In this document: in pieces, positions 53,419 through 62,473 of the stretch
Numbering within the stretch: position 1 is the first letter of the stretch
Layout of the letters: every line of letters starts with the position of its first letter
Origin: Nostoc sp. LEGE 06077
GTDB taxonomy: Bacteria > Cyanobacteriota > Cyanobacteriia > Cyanobacteriales > Nostocaceae
Assembly: GCF_015207705.1 (NCBI RefSeq)
Contig: NZ_JADEWI010000003.1
Coordinates: 186,001-250,000, forward strand
DNA: 64,000 nt
Reading direction: 5' to 3'
Notes under the pieces: generated by a model
Database searches by the model: none
What the model saw: the letters and a program-made list of their open reading frames with translations, nothing else
Told to the model about the DNA's origin: nothing
Program-made: the position numbers and the translations under genes

Positions 53419-54351
53419 ATGCGAATTTTAATTATGGGTGGCACTAGGTTCATTGGTGTTTACCTAACTCAAATACTTTTAAAACAAGGCCATGAGGTGG
53501 TACTGTTCAATCGTGGTAATCGTTCTGTACCGCCAGGAGTAGGACAAATTATAGGCGATCGCACGGATGCAGCACAGCTGAAAGAAAAATTATCACAAGA
53601 AAATTTTGACATCATTTTTGACAATAATGGTCGAGAACTCAGTGATACTCAGCCATTGGCAGAAATTTTCCAAGGTAGAGTGCAGCAATTTATTTACATG
53701 AGTTCGGCGGGGGTATATCTCAAATCTGACCAGTTACCCCATGTTGAAGGGGATGCGGTAGATCCTAAGAGTCGTCACAAAGGTAAACATGAAACAGAAG
53801 CTTACTTGGCTGAAAAAGGCTTACCTTTTACCTCAATTCGCCCGACGTACATTTACGGGCCGAGTAATTACAACGAATTAGAAAGCTGGTTTTTTGATAG
53901 AATTGTACGCGATCGCCCCATTGCTATTCCCGGTAATGGTTTACACATTACGCAGTTGGGTCATGTACAAGATTTAGCAACAGCTATGTCTTTGGTTGTG
54001 GGCAATCCAAAAGCTGTGGGGCAGATTTATAATATTTCTGGCGATCGCTTTGTGACTTTTGATGGTTTAGCCCGTGCTTGTGCTGTAGCGTCTGGTAAAT
54101 CACCAGATGCAATTAAAATAGTTCACTACGACCCGAAAAAGTTTGATTTTGGCAAACGCAAAGCTTTTCCCATACGCGTTCAGCATTTCTTCGCATCGGT
54201 AAAAAAAGCGCAAACCCAATTACATTGGCAGCCAGAGTATGATTTAATTTCTGGGCTAACAGATTCCTTGAACAATGATTATTTAGCCAATGGACGAGAT
54301 AAGAAAGAAGTCGATTTCTCTGTAGATGATGAGATTTTACAAGCCGTGTAG
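53419..54351 (+). CDS. NAD-dependent epimerase/dehydratase family protein (CSP41-like)
   Basis: 310 residues of the atypical SDR family. The N-terminal MRILIMGGTRFIG has the short cofactor motif, and the usual YxxxK is not in the standard form. VYLKSDQLPHVEGD, PTYIYGPSNYNELE and GDRFVTFDGLARA are typical of the cyanobacterial/plant CSP41 RNA-binding group. Such proteins are linked to chloroplast RNA stability in plants. The role in cyanobacteria is open; sugar epimerase activity is the other option. Confidence 0.85.
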   Translation: MRILIMGGTRFIGVYLTQILLKQGHEVVLFNRGNRSVPPGVGQIIGDRTDAAQLKEKLSQENFDIIFDNNGRELSDTQPLAEIFQGRVQQFIYMSSAGVYLKSDQLPHVEGDAVDPKSRHKGKHETEAYLAEKGLPFTSIRPTYIYGPSNYNELESWFFDRIVRDRPIAIPGNGLHITQLGHVQDLATAMSLVVGNPKAVGQIYNISGDRFVTFDGLARACAVASGKSPDAIKIVHYDPKKFDFGKRKAFPIRVQHFFASVKKAQTQLHWQPEYDLISGLTDSLNNDYLANGRDKKEVDFSVDDEILQAV

Positions 54352-54355
54352 CGAC

Positions 54356-54580
54356 TTATATTTGGTTGGGATCAATTCCTAATTCTCTTAACTTTGCGGC
54401 TAATCCTTCAGCCTTCTGGCTTTCCTGCTCCACTGGAGTAGGAATCCTATTTCCATTTGCATCATACCAACGTAACCACAATCGCTCAATTCCTTGATAA
54501 GTTCCTTGCCAAAGTCCATACATTGTGGGTAGAGATTCTTTTGCAGGTTGAGGATGGTCTGTTTGATACATACGTAACAT
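54356..54580 (-). pseudogene. remnant of a Uma2-family gene (C-terminal part)
   Basis: The 74 residues, with LWQGTYQGIERLWLRWYDANG and GLAAKLRELGIDPNQI, match only the tail of Uma2 proteins such as that at 36777-37592 (LGTWEGTVDRETAIWLRFYDADG, RLAARLRELGEDPDI). The catalytic core is missing. It starts with an ATG but has no upstream core, so it is a decayed copy, although expression of the fragment is possible. Confidence 0.8.
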
Positions 54581-54666
54581 CCTGATGATAAGCTAATTAT
54601 TGATTTTTGCTAGTGTTAGTTAAAATTATTCAATTATTTTTTGAATTTTATTCTAGATTAAATTGT

Positions 54667-55734
54667 ATGCAGACAGTATTAGTAACAGGTGGAGCAGGGT
54701 TTATTGGGGCTAATTTTATTCTTTTGGCTCGGCAAAATAATTGGTTTAATATAATTAATGTAGATAAACTTACTTATGCCAGTAATTTAGAAAATTTAGC
54801 AGAACTCCAAAATGATACAAATTATCATTTTGTGCAAGGAGATATTGATAACGTTGAACTAGTGAGTTATTTACTAGATAAATATCAACCAAATGCAATT
54901 ATTAATTTTGCTGCCGAGACTCACGTTGATCGTTCTATATTCAGCCCCCAAACTTTTATTCAAACCAATGTAGTTGGTACATTTAATTTATTGGAAGCAA
55001 CTCGGTTTTATTGGCAAAAATTATCCCTACAAAATCAGCAGCAATTTCGGTTTTTACACGTATCTACAGATGAAGTATACGGTTCACTAAGCACACAAGA
55101 ACCAGCCTTTAGAGAAGATACACCATACGCACCGAATAGTCCTTACGCTGCTTCTAAAGCCGCAGCAGATCATTTTGTCCGAGCTTACTACCACACATAT
55201 AAATTGCCTACTTTAACTACAAATTGCTCAAATAACTATGGAATGCGTCAGTTTCCGGAAAAGCTCATTCCTTTGACTATCCTGAATGCTTTAGATGGTA
55301 AGTCATTACCAATATATGGTGATGGGCAAAATATACGAGATTGGCTTTATGTTATTGACCATTGTGAGGCTATATATTTAGTTATCCAACAGGGAAAAAT
55401 TGGTGAAACCTATAATATTGGCGGACTGAATGAACAAACAAATTTAACAGTTGTCAAAAAAATCTGTGCCATACTTGACGAATTAATACCTAAACCTAAT
55501 TTTTCTTATTCTTCTTTGATAAACTTTGTTCCAGACCGCCCTGGACATGACCGGAGATATGCAATTGATTGTAGTAAAATCAGGCGTGATTTAGGTTGGC
55601 AACCCAAAGAAAATTTTGATAGTGGTTTAAGAAAAACAGTGCAATGGTATCTCGATAATTCAGCTTGGGTAAACCAAGTCAGTTCCGGCGCTTACCAGAA
55701 TTGGTTGAAACAAAACTACGAAAATCGCAAATGA
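54667..55734 (+). CDS. rfbB: dTDP-glucose 4,6-dehydratase
   Basis: 355 residues from the ATG at 54667 ([14 protein letters not shown]); a longer frame from 54607 adds 20 unlikely residues. It has the NAD site GGAGFIG, the sequence [10 protein letters not shown] with the catalytic Thr and Asp-Glu, and [11 protein letters not shown] with the Tyr/Lys pair. It makes dTDP-4-keto-6-deoxyglucose, the first committed step to dTDP-rhamnose. Its stop overlaps the rfbA start (ATGA at 55731-55734). No rfbC or rfbD is in the window. Confidence 0.95.
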   Translation: MQTVLVTGGAGFIGANFILLARQNNWFNIINVDKLTYASNLENLAELQNDTNYHFVQGDIDNVELVSYLLDKYQPNAIINFAAETHVDRSIFSPQTFIQTNVVGTFNLLEATRFYWQKLSLQNQQQFRFLHVSTDEVYGSLSTQEPAFREDTPYAPNSPYAASKAAADHFVRAYYHTYKLPTLTTNCSNNYGMRQFPEKLIPLTILNALDGKSLPIYGDGQNIRDWLYVIDHCEAIYLVIQQGKIGETYNIGGLNEQTNLTVVKKICAILDELIPKPNFSYSSLINFVPDRPGHDRRYAIDCSKIRRDLGWQPKENFDSGLRKTVQWYLDNSAWVNQVSSGAYQNWLKQNYENRK

Positions 55735-56645
55735 AAGGAATTATTTTAGCGGGTGGCTTTGGTACTCGTCTTTATCCCATAACCAATATTGTGAGTAAAC
55801 AACTTATGCCGATTTATGACAAGCCGATGATTTATTATCCCTTGTCTGTATTAATGTTGGCAGGAATCCGCGAAATTTTAATTATTTCTACACCAAATGA
55901 TTTGCCATTATTGCAGGAACTTTTAAAAGATGGTAGTCAATGGGGTTTGCAGTTTAGTTATATTGAACAGCCTTATCCAGAAGGTTTAGCTCATGCTTTT
56001 ATTTTAGGAAAAGAGTTTATAGATAATCAGCCAGTCTGTTTAATTTTGGGTGACAATTTATTTTATGGTAACGGTTTAAGAGAAGTGTTACTGAGAGCCG
56101 CCCAACTAAAAGAAGGTGGACTGGTTTTTGGCTATCAAGTAAAAGATCCGTGTCCTTATGGCGTAATTGAATTTGACGCGGATGGTTGGGTAACAGGAAT
56201 AGAAGAAAAACCTGCATTACCTAAATCTAAATATGTAATTCCTGGGATTTATTTTTATGATACTCAAATTGGAGAAATAGCAGCTAATCTAAAACCTTCG
56301 GCGCGCAATGAGCTAGAAATAACTGATGTGAATATGGCTTATTTAAAGCAAGGAAAATTAAGAGTTGAGCTTTTAGGTAGAGGATATGCGTGGTTAGATG
56401 CAGGAACTCATGAATCTTTACATCAAGCTGCTAATTTCATCCAAACTTTAGAAGAAAGGCAAGGATTAAAAATAGCTTGTATTGAAGAAATTGCCTACAA
56501 TCAAGACTATATAGATGCTTCCCAACTCAAAGAATTAATTGAACCAATGGCTAAAAGTAGCTATGGTCAATATTTAATCTCAATTTTAGAAGACGATTAT
56601 CTCATCGCTAGAAAAAGACCACAATGTTTCATTCATTCTCATTAA
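55731..56645 (+). CDS. rfbA: glucose-1-phosphate thymidylyltransferase
   Basis: 304 residues from the ATG at 55731, which overlaps the rfbB stop as ATGA. It has [11 protein letters not shown] near the N-terminus, [23 protein letters not shown] and [12 protein letters not shown], the signature set of RmlA. The family usually has WLDTGTH; here it is WLDAGTH. It makes dTDP-glucose for RfbB. The two form a translationally coupled pair. Confidence 0.95.
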   Translation: MKGIILAGGFGTRLYPITNIVSKQLMPIYDKPMIYYPLSVLMLAGIREILIISTPNDLPLLQELLKDGSQWGLQFSYIEQPYPEGLAHAFILGKEFIDNQPVCLILGDNLFYGNGLREVLLRAAQLKEGGLVFGYQVKDPCPYGVIEFDADGWVTGIEEKPALPKSKYVIPGIYFYDTQIGEIAANLKPSARNELEITDVNMAYLKQGKLRVELLGRGYAWLDAGTHESLHQAANFIQTLEERQGLKIACIEEIAYNQDYIDASQLKELIEPMAKSSYGQYLISILEDDYLIARKRPQCFIHSH

Positions 56646-56694
56646 AAACTTCGCGTACCTCCGCGTAAACTTAGCACACCTCTGCGTTTAAATT

Positions 56695-57213
56695 TTACTC
56701 AACAGTGTTCACCTTTGCTGGCAAAAGATAAATTAAACCAGATATTAAAGTTAAAGATACAGAAACCCAAAAGACAATTAAAGATGGAGTGTTCCATTCA
56801 GATGATAAAGGTGCAATCAAAAATGCGATCGCTACTATTTGACTCACAGTTTTGAGTTTACCCCAAATATTCGCCCCCGAAATCGTCGCTTGATTCACCC
56901 GCCAACCTGCGATCGCTAATTCTCGCGCTAAAATCAAAAACACTCCCCAAGCTGGAACCTTTCCCAATTCAATCAACACCATCAATGGCGCAAGCACCAA
57001 AAATTTATCCACCAAAGGATCTAAAAACTTACCCAAATCACTAACTTGGTTGAGTTTCCGTGCTAAATATCCATCTAACCAGTCAGTTAAGGCCGCCACC
57101 AGAAAAATTGCCAAACATATCCATCTAGCTTGTGCTGTTGGGTTGTACAAACCATAAAGCAGAAATGGGACACCGAGAAGGCGAGAAAAAGTAATCCAGT
57201 TGGGTAAAGTCAT
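56695..57213 (-). CDS. pgsA: CDP-diacylglycerol-glycerol-3-phosphate 3-phosphatidyltransferase
   Basis: 172 residues from the ATG at 57213 (MTLPNWITFSRL), which is the family's usual N-terminus; a 12-residue longer frame would overlap the Uma2 stop. The CDP-alcohol phosphatidyltransferase motif DG-x2-AR-x8-G-x3-D-x3-D is complete (DWLDGYLARKL then SDLGKFLDPLVDK). It makes phosphatidylglycerol phosphate, needed for thylakoid PG. It is preceded by the Uma2 gene on the same strand. Confidence 0.94.
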   Translation of the reverse strand: MTLPNWITFSRLLGVPFLLYGLYNPTAQARWICLAIFLVAALTDWLDGYLARKLNQVSDLGKFLDPLVDKFLVLAPLMVLIELGKVPAWGVFLILARELAIAGWRVNQATISGANIWGKLKTVSQIVAIAFLIAPLSSEWNTPSLIVFWVSVSLTLISGLIYLLPAKVNTVE

Positions 57214-57233
57214 GATTTGGGTTGAGGAATTAT

Positions 57234-57797
57234 TTATAACTTTAACCAACCAAATAATTGCCCCAATGTCAAATGTAAATCACTGACTAAATCGGGAACT
57301 GGCAATATATCTTCTTCGTTTTCTAAATATATGATTTGCTGATGAGGCGGGTAAACTAAAACACAATATTCCTCTGGATCAATTAACCAACCTAAGCTAG
57401 TACCATGATTTAAACAATGTAAAAGATTTTTTGTGACTTTGGTTGTACTTTGTTCAGGAGAGAGGATTTCAATTGTCCAATCTGGGTATGTATTAAAAAC
57501 ATTGGCAATGTTACCCTTTTCATCTACAGGAATCCGATTCCAAGCAAATACAGCGACATCTGGAACAGTGGAACGTCCACCAAAAGTACAGCGTAATTCT
57601 GGAAAAGCTAGGGCAGCTTTTTTGGGTTCTGCTACATGATTAATCGCATTAGGTAATTGCAACTGAAGTCTACTATGTTTACCTTGTGGCATAGGTTTTT
57701 GAACTATTTCACCATCGATATATTCACTTGCTGGTTTAGTTTCTGGTAATTGTAAAAATTCTTCTAAAGAGATACGGCGAGTTGGTGTTTTAATCAT
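57234..57797 (-). CDS. Uma2 family protein
   Basis: 187 residues of the Uma2/DUF820 family. The N-terminal SLEEFLQLPETKPASEYIDGE is the family's standard start. PDVAVFAWNR and DWTIEILSPEQS are the acidic nuclease-like motifs, with the Asp-x(n)-Glu-x-Leu pattern. It has no coiled-coil tail. The pgsA start lies 21 bases after its stop, so the genes may be co-transcribed. Confidence 0.92.
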   Translation of the reverse strand: MIKTPTRRISLEEFLQLPETKPASEYIDGEIVQKPMPQGKHSRLQLQLPNAINHVAEPKKAALAFPELRCTFGGRSTVPDVAVFAWNRIPVDEKGNIANVFNTYPDWTIEILSPEQSTTKVTKNLLHCLNHGTSLGWLIDPEEYCVLVYPPHQQIIYLENEEDILPVPDLVSDLHLTLGQLFGWLKL

Positions 57798-57934
57798 AAT
57801 ATTTACCTGCGCGTATTTAAACTTAGGTTAACTTAAATGAATTGATTTGAGTTTGGAAGATTGTAAATAGTAAAAAGGGTGTGAGTGCCATTTACATGGC
57901 ATGATCTGTATTTCGAGATCATCCAAACAATACT

Positions 57935-59353
57935 ATGACTGACAATATAAATTTTCGCATTGAGCGCGACTCAATGGGCGATCGCCAAATTTCTAGTAGC
58001 GTTTATTACGGTATTCAAACTTTACGGGCGACCGAAAACTTTCCTATCAGTGGTTTAAAGCCCTTAGCTACTTACGTAGATGCTTGCTTAATCATTAAAA
58101 AAGCTACCGCAATTGTTAACGGTGAATTAGACTGCATTTCTCAAGAGATTAGTCAAGCAATTGTCAAAGCCGTTGATGAAATCCTGGCTGGACAATTACG
58201 CGACCAATTTGTTGTGGATGTTTATCAAGCTGGTGCTGGAACTTCGCACCACATGAATGTTAACGAAGTTTTGGCAAATCGGGCGTTAGAAATTCTCGGT
58301 GATGAAAAAGGCAATTACAAGCGGGTTAATCCTAACGACCATGTTAATTATGGACAGTCTACCAATGATGTGATTCCCACAGCGATTCGCATTGGTGGGT
58401 TATTAGCCCTAACTCATACACTGCAACCAGCTTTAGAAAAAGCGATCGCCACCCTAGAAAGCAAAGCGGTAGAATTTCAAGATATCGTCAAATCTGGCAG
58501 AACCCATCTTCAGGATGCTGTACCTGTGCGTTTGGGTGATACTTTTGCTGCTTGGGCGCAAATCCTTACAGACCATCAAAACCGCATCTATACTGCTTCT
58601 GGAGATTTGATGGTGTTGGGTTTGGGTGGTAGTGCGTCGGGTACAGGTATGAATACTCATCCTTTGTATCGCGCCCGTGTGGTGGAAGTTATCTCAGAAT
58701 TACTCAATGTACCTTTAGAACCTGCGCCACAGTTAATGGCAGCTATGCAGAGTATGGCACCATTTGTCAATGTTTCTGGGGCTTTACGCAACTTAGCACA
58801 GGATTTAGTCAAAATATCTCACGACTTGCGGTTGATGGACTCTGGGCCAAAAACAGGTTTGAAAGAAATTCAACTTCCCCCAGTCCAACCAGGTTCTTCA
58901 ATTATGCCAGGGAAATATAACCCAGTTATGGCAGAGATGACATCAATGGTGTGTTTTCAGGTGATGGGTTACGACAGTGCGATCGCGCTTGCAGCCCAAG
59001 CAGGACAATTAGAATTGAATGTGATGATGCCGTTGATTGCCTATAACCTAATTCACAGTATCGAAATTCTCGGTAATACCATCTCTGTGCTGACAGAACG
59101 CTGCATTCAAAATATTACTGCCAACAAAGAACGCTGTTTGGCTTATGCTGAAGGTAGTTTAGCTTTAGTCACTGCACTCAACACTCATATTGGTTATCTG
59201 AATGCTGCGGAAGTCGCTAAAGAATCCTTAGCAAGTGGGAAATCTTTACGACAGATTGTTTTAGAAAAAGGACTAATGACAGAAGCGGAATTAGCTGAAG
59301 TGTTAAATCTAGAACAGATGAGTAGCATTGTACCTTTGAGGAAAGAATCTTAG
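57935..59353 (+). CDS. aspA: aspartate ammonia-lyase/fumarase-II superfamily enzyme
   Basis: 472 residues. GSSIMPGKYNPV is the superfamily signature loop, holding the catalytic Ser. YQAGAGTSHHMN, NYGQSTNDVIPTA and GRTHLQDA complete the active site. Length and the VDVYQAGAG segment favour aspartase, which makes fumarate and ammonia from aspartate, but fumarase C is close. The Lys in MPGKYN with Tyr is unusual; the usual residue is Val. The gene symbol is thus tentative. Monocistronic. Confidence 0.88.
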   Translation: MTDNINFRIERDSMGDRQISSSVYYGIQTLRATENFPISGLKPLATYVDACLIIKKATAIVNGELDCISQEISQAIVKAVDEILAGQLRDQFVVDVYQAGAGTSHHMNVNEVLANRALEILGDEKGNYKRVNPNDHVNYGQSTNDVIPTAIRIGGLLALTHTLQPALEKAIATLESKAVEFQDIVKSGRTHLQDAVPVRLGDTFAAWAQILTDHQNRIYTASGDLMVLGLGGSASGTGMNTHPLYRARVVEVISELLNVPLEPAPQLMAAMQSMAPFVNVSGALRNLAQDLVKISHDLRLMDSGPKTGLKEIQLPPVQPGSSIMPGKYNPVMAEMTSMVCFQVMGYDSAIALAAQAGQLELNVMMPLIAYNLIHSIEILGNTISVLTERCIQNITANKERCLAYAEGSLALVTALNTHIGYLNAAEVAKESLASGKSLRQIVLEKGLMTEAELAEVLNLEQMSSIVPLRKES

Positions 59354-59498
59354 AGTAATGAGAAGCGATCGCTTTTGATGGTTTTAACTATTAAAGCGAT
59401 CGCCTTGATGAGAGGATGATTATTTGGAGAGCGTAGACACTTCTTCTGCTTGTCGCTAAACATCGTGTATTGTTGCACTATCAACGGAGATTCTTAGA

Positions 59499-59780
59499 AT
59501 GAAATGGACACTTGAAGAAGCCCAAAAACAGCTATCTTTAATAATTAATGCTACTAATCAAGAACCTCAATTAATCTATACTCAAGAAGAATTAGTGGCT
59601 GCTGTTGTAGACCCTGAACTTTTTCAAGAATTTTTAACCTGGCGACGACAAACTGCTAAAAAGTCTCTAGCTCAGGTCTTTCAAGAACTTCAACAGTTAT
59701 GTATCCAAGAAAATTATAGCTTAGATATTCCAGCACGAAGCGATCGCTATAATCCTTTTATTGGCGATGAAAATGAGTAG
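59499..59780 (+). CDS. putative antitoxin of a VapC-type pair
   Basis: 93 residues. The N-terminal MKWTLEEAQKQLSLIINATNQEPQLIYTQ has the pattern of a Phd/YefM-type antitoxin (WxL-x-A-x(n)-I-x-x-A), with a short helical C-terminal part that would wrap the toxin. It overlaps the toxin gene by eight bases (59773-59780). The family match is by pattern and by the neighbour; a DNA-binding role and autoregulation are expected but unshown. Confidence 0.82.
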   Translation: MKWTLEEAQKQLSLIINATNQEPQLIYTQEELVAAVVDPELFQEFLTWRRQTAKKSLAQVFQELQQLCIQENYSLDIPARSDRYNPFIGDENE

Positions 59781-60168
59781 TCTTTGCGACACTAATATTA
59801 TTAGTGAATTAGCTCGCCCAATGCCAAATCCAGGTGTCATATTATGGATAGGTACAGTAGCATCAATTAACTTAAGCGTTATTACAGTTGAGGAAATCTA
59901 TTATGGTTTAACAGCCAAGCCTAATGTTAGAATACAAGCCTGGTTTGAAAATTTTCTGACGACTCACTGTGAAATTCTACCTATTACCTCGGAAATTGCT
60001 AAGTGTTCAGGCGAATTGAGAGGCTTTTTGAGAACTCAAGGTCAGCCGCGAACGCAAGCTGATATGCTTATTGCTGCAACAGCTAAAATACATTCCATGA
60101 CCCTTGTTACTAGAAATATTAAGGATTTTGAGGGTTGTGGTATATCTACATTGAATCCATTTGTTTAA
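59773..60168 (+). CDS. VapC-type PIN-domain toxin
   Basis: 131 residues from the ATG at 59773 (MSSLCDTNIISEL); the ATG at 59767 and the TTG at 59761 are alternatives. The PIN-domain acidic residues are Asp in CDTN, Glu in VEEIYYGL, and Asp in ADMLIAATAK, with a last Asp in NIKDFEG. This is the FitB/VapC group of RNases, which cut tRNA or rRNA. It is translationally coupled to the antitoxin by overlap. Confidence 0.9.
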   Translation: MSSLCDTNIISELARPMPNPGVILWIGTVASINLSVITVEEIYYGLTAKPNVRIQAWFENFLTTHCEILPITSEIAKCSGELRGFLRTQGQPRTQADMLIAATAKIHSMTLVTRNIKDFEGCGISTLNPFV

Positions 60169-60373
60169 AGATTGCTTCTAAATTAAGAGTGCGATCGCTT
60201 CCTCTAACTTTACGTTTATCACTAGTTAATTATTCATAAACCTTATTTCCGCATTTTCTTAATCATAGAAGTGAAAAATGCTGATTTTCAGGTTCCTGTA
60301 GAGAAAATTTAATATCATGTAATGTGTTATTCAATATTCATACCTATTCCATCTTCAACGCAATTATCTACCT

Positions 60374-61345
60374 ATGCAGACATACAAACCATCAGTCAGC
60401 TTAATTAGGGCTACGTCTTACGAAAGCGAAGCTTTACGGGAATCTTTAACAACTTTGCTAGAACCCCTGGGAGGAATCGCAGCTTTTGTCAAACCAGGAC
60501 AAAAGGTATTACTCAAGCCGAATCTGCTGACAGGCGCACGTCCTACCAAGGAATGTACTACCCGTGCTGAACTGGTTTACGAAGTTGCCAAAATGGTCAT
60601 TGAAGCTGGTGGTAAACCTTTTTTGGGTGATAGTCCCGCATTTGGGAGTGCGAAGGGAGTCGCCATTGCTAATGGATATCTACCTTTTATTGAAGAACTC
60701 AATCTTCCCATTAGAGAGTTTCATGGTCAGCGTTATCAAACAGTCAGCGAAAATTTCAACCATTTGCTATTGTGTAAAGAAGCAATGGAAGCTGATGTGA
60801 TTATTAATTTGCCCAAAGTCAAATCACATCTGCAATTGACTTTAACAATGGGTGTGAAAAATTTGTTTGGTTGCGTTCCCGGTAAAATGAAGGCTTGGTG
60901 GCACATGGAAGCGGGGAAAGATGCTAACCGTTTTGGTGAGATGTTAGTAGAAACGGCGAAGACGATCAACCCAGATTTAACAATTTTAGATGGGATTATT
61001 GGTCATGAAGGCAATGGCCCTAGTGGTGGAGAACCTCGGAATTTAGGAATTTTAGCCGCAGCATCAGATGTATTTGCTTTAGATAGGGCTATCGTAGAAA
61101 TTCTCAATGTTTCGCCCCTGCAAGTTCCGACTGTTGCAGCTTCTCAACGGTTAGGGGTTTGTCCTGAACTAGATGAAATTGAGTTTCCGCTGTTACATCC
61201 TGATTTATTACAAATTTCAGATTGGCGCTTACCAGATAAATTAATGCCAATTGATTTTGCTATGCCCCGCGTGATCAAGTCTACCTTTAAACACCTTTAC
61301 ATTCGATTTATCAAGGAACCGATGAATACATATAGCAGAGGTTAG
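60374..61345 (+). CDS. DUF362 family protein
   Basis: 323 residues. KPNLLTGARPTKECTTR near the N-terminus and LPKVKSHLQLTLTMGVKNLFGCVPG in the middle are the DUF362 hallmarks. Many members have a C-terminal 2[4Fe-4S] domain; none is seen here. The function is unknown. A strong terminator is at 61449-61476. Confidence 0.88.
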   Translation: MQTYKPSVSLIRATSYESEALRESLTTLLEPLGGIAAFVKPGQKVLLKPNLLTGARPTKECTTRAELVYEVAKMVIEAGGKPFLGDSPAFGSAKGVAIANGYLPFIEELNLPIREFHGQRYQTVSENFNHLLLCKEAMEADVIINLPKVKSHLQLTLTMGVKNLFGCVPGKMKAWWHMEAGKDANRFGEMLVETAKTINPDLTILDGIIGHEGNGPSGGEPRNLGILAAASDVFALDRAIVEILNVSPLQVPTVAASQRLGVCPELDEIEFPLLHPDLLQISDWRLPDKLMPIDFAMPRVIKSTFKHLYIRFIKEPMNTYSRG

Positions 61346-61448
61346 TTTAAATGGGCAATTTTAGAGAATCAGTAAGTGCAAAGTCAGCTACAGCAAAGGC
61401 AAAATTCTCAGAGTAATCTTTAATTACCCTCCGATTGCTTAACCAGAC

Positions 61449-61476
61449 AACCGCCATCATCTAGTGGCGGTTTTTT
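61449..61476 (+). terminator. rho-independent terminator after DUF362 gene
   Basis: The stem aaccgcca/tggcggtt with an eight-base loop is followed by a T-run. Well-formed. Confidence 0.85.
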
Positions 61477-61723
61477 ATGTAATTAATTTGTCATCAAACT
61501 TTGATTTAGTTAATAGTCGTAAATCAGAAATATTTGGCGATCGCCTGCTCTAATTCTCCAAGTATTCTTACTCTACCTATATATAGATTGACAAACCAAA
61601 TGTAATGTTACATAACACTAGTATAGTGAGTTAAAAAATATTTTTTTCGTGTGATCACTGAATTACAAATTTTCAACTCAGTAGATATATGTATGTTGAT
61701 GCAGCGGATATTTTTGTATGCTG

Positions 61724-61744
61724 ATTTACTAATCATTAGTAAAT
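61724..61744. promoter_or_regulatory. near-perfect 21-bp palindrome
   Basis: The sequence atttactaat-c-attagtaaat reads the same on both strands apart from the central base. It is in an AT-rich gap with no gene within 470 bases, so its target is unclear. Confidence 0.3.
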
Positions 61745-62215
61745 TTTAATGTGTTGCTGGTCAAGTTGAGTCAAAGAATAAAAAATAGATACCTCTTCAG
61801 TAATATTTCGGTAGATATTGCTTGTGAATAAAATAATTCTAATCTGTGAAATCAGCCTGTATAAAGCATTTTCAGATGTTATAATGCAAAGGATTACTCA
61901 GATATGAGTCAATAATTTATATATGTACAACAGAAAAAATGTAGTTTTTGATGCAATTTATTAAACTATGCTTAACCAAAAGATGGCAAATCATAGCAAG
62001 AGACTGTAACATATTATTCACTTAAGATAATTCCGAAATGTTTGTCTGGAACTTTGTATCAATCTTATCGGAGATAAAATTATTGTTATGACACCTGCCA
62101 ACTGGTTCACTTTTTTGACTGCTACACAGTAGTCAGTAAAAAATCGCTAAAATGGCATCAAGACTCTCTCCGAGAGATAAAACTTATCAAGTGAGTTGAA
62201 GAATTTCAAATTTGT

Positions 62216-62404
62216 ATGAATTCAAATAGTCAGTCTGCTAACCCTACCGCTACATATTCCCATCGTTTGGCAGACCTTGTGGGAACCGCGATCGCTCTGT
62301 TAACTTTAACGCTACCTCTATTTGTCATCGCCCATTATTCTTCAGATAATGTACAAAATAATCAGCAACCCCTGACATCTGAACTACACAAAAGCTCAGA
62401 ATAA
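62216..62404 (+). CDS. small single-helix membrane protein, 62 aa
   Basis: I do not recognise a named family. After a polar start (SNSQSANPTATYSHRLADL) comes a hydrophobic helix at about 20-42 (GTAIALLTLTLPLFVIA) and a polar tail, so one membrane span with a short loop on each side. A HIP1 site is in the coding sequence. A strong bidirectional terminator follows at 62436-62469, which supports a real transcription unit. Confidence 0.6.
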   Translation: MNSNSQSANPTATYSHRLADLVGTAIALLTLTLPLFVIAHYSSDNVQNNQQPLTSELHKSSE

Positions 62405-62435
62405 GATGCGCTTGCTTTAGTCAATCAATATTTAG

Positions 62436-62469
62436 AAAAAGCGTCGCCAGAAACCTAGCGACGCTTTTT
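62436..62469. terminator. bidirectional rho-independent terminator
   Basis: A perfect 12-bp stem (aaaaagcgtcgc and gcgacgcttttt) with a ten-base loop gives a T-run on each strand. It sits between two convergent genes. Confidence 0.88.
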
Positions 62470-62473
62470 CAAT

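Larger units (their letters stand above)
61346..62215. other. long AT-rich intergenic region
   Basis: 870 bases. A 21-codon frame at 61351-61416 lies before the terminator at 61449-61476. The rest is AT-rich, with a near-perfect palindrome at 61724-61744 and no gene that I can support. It is a candidate place for a small RNA. Confidence 0.45.

Noticed and set aside
61351-61416. 21-codon frame starting six bases after the DUF362 stop
   Set aside because: It is too short, has no family pattern and no good Shine-Dalgarno sequence. It may still be a leader peptide.
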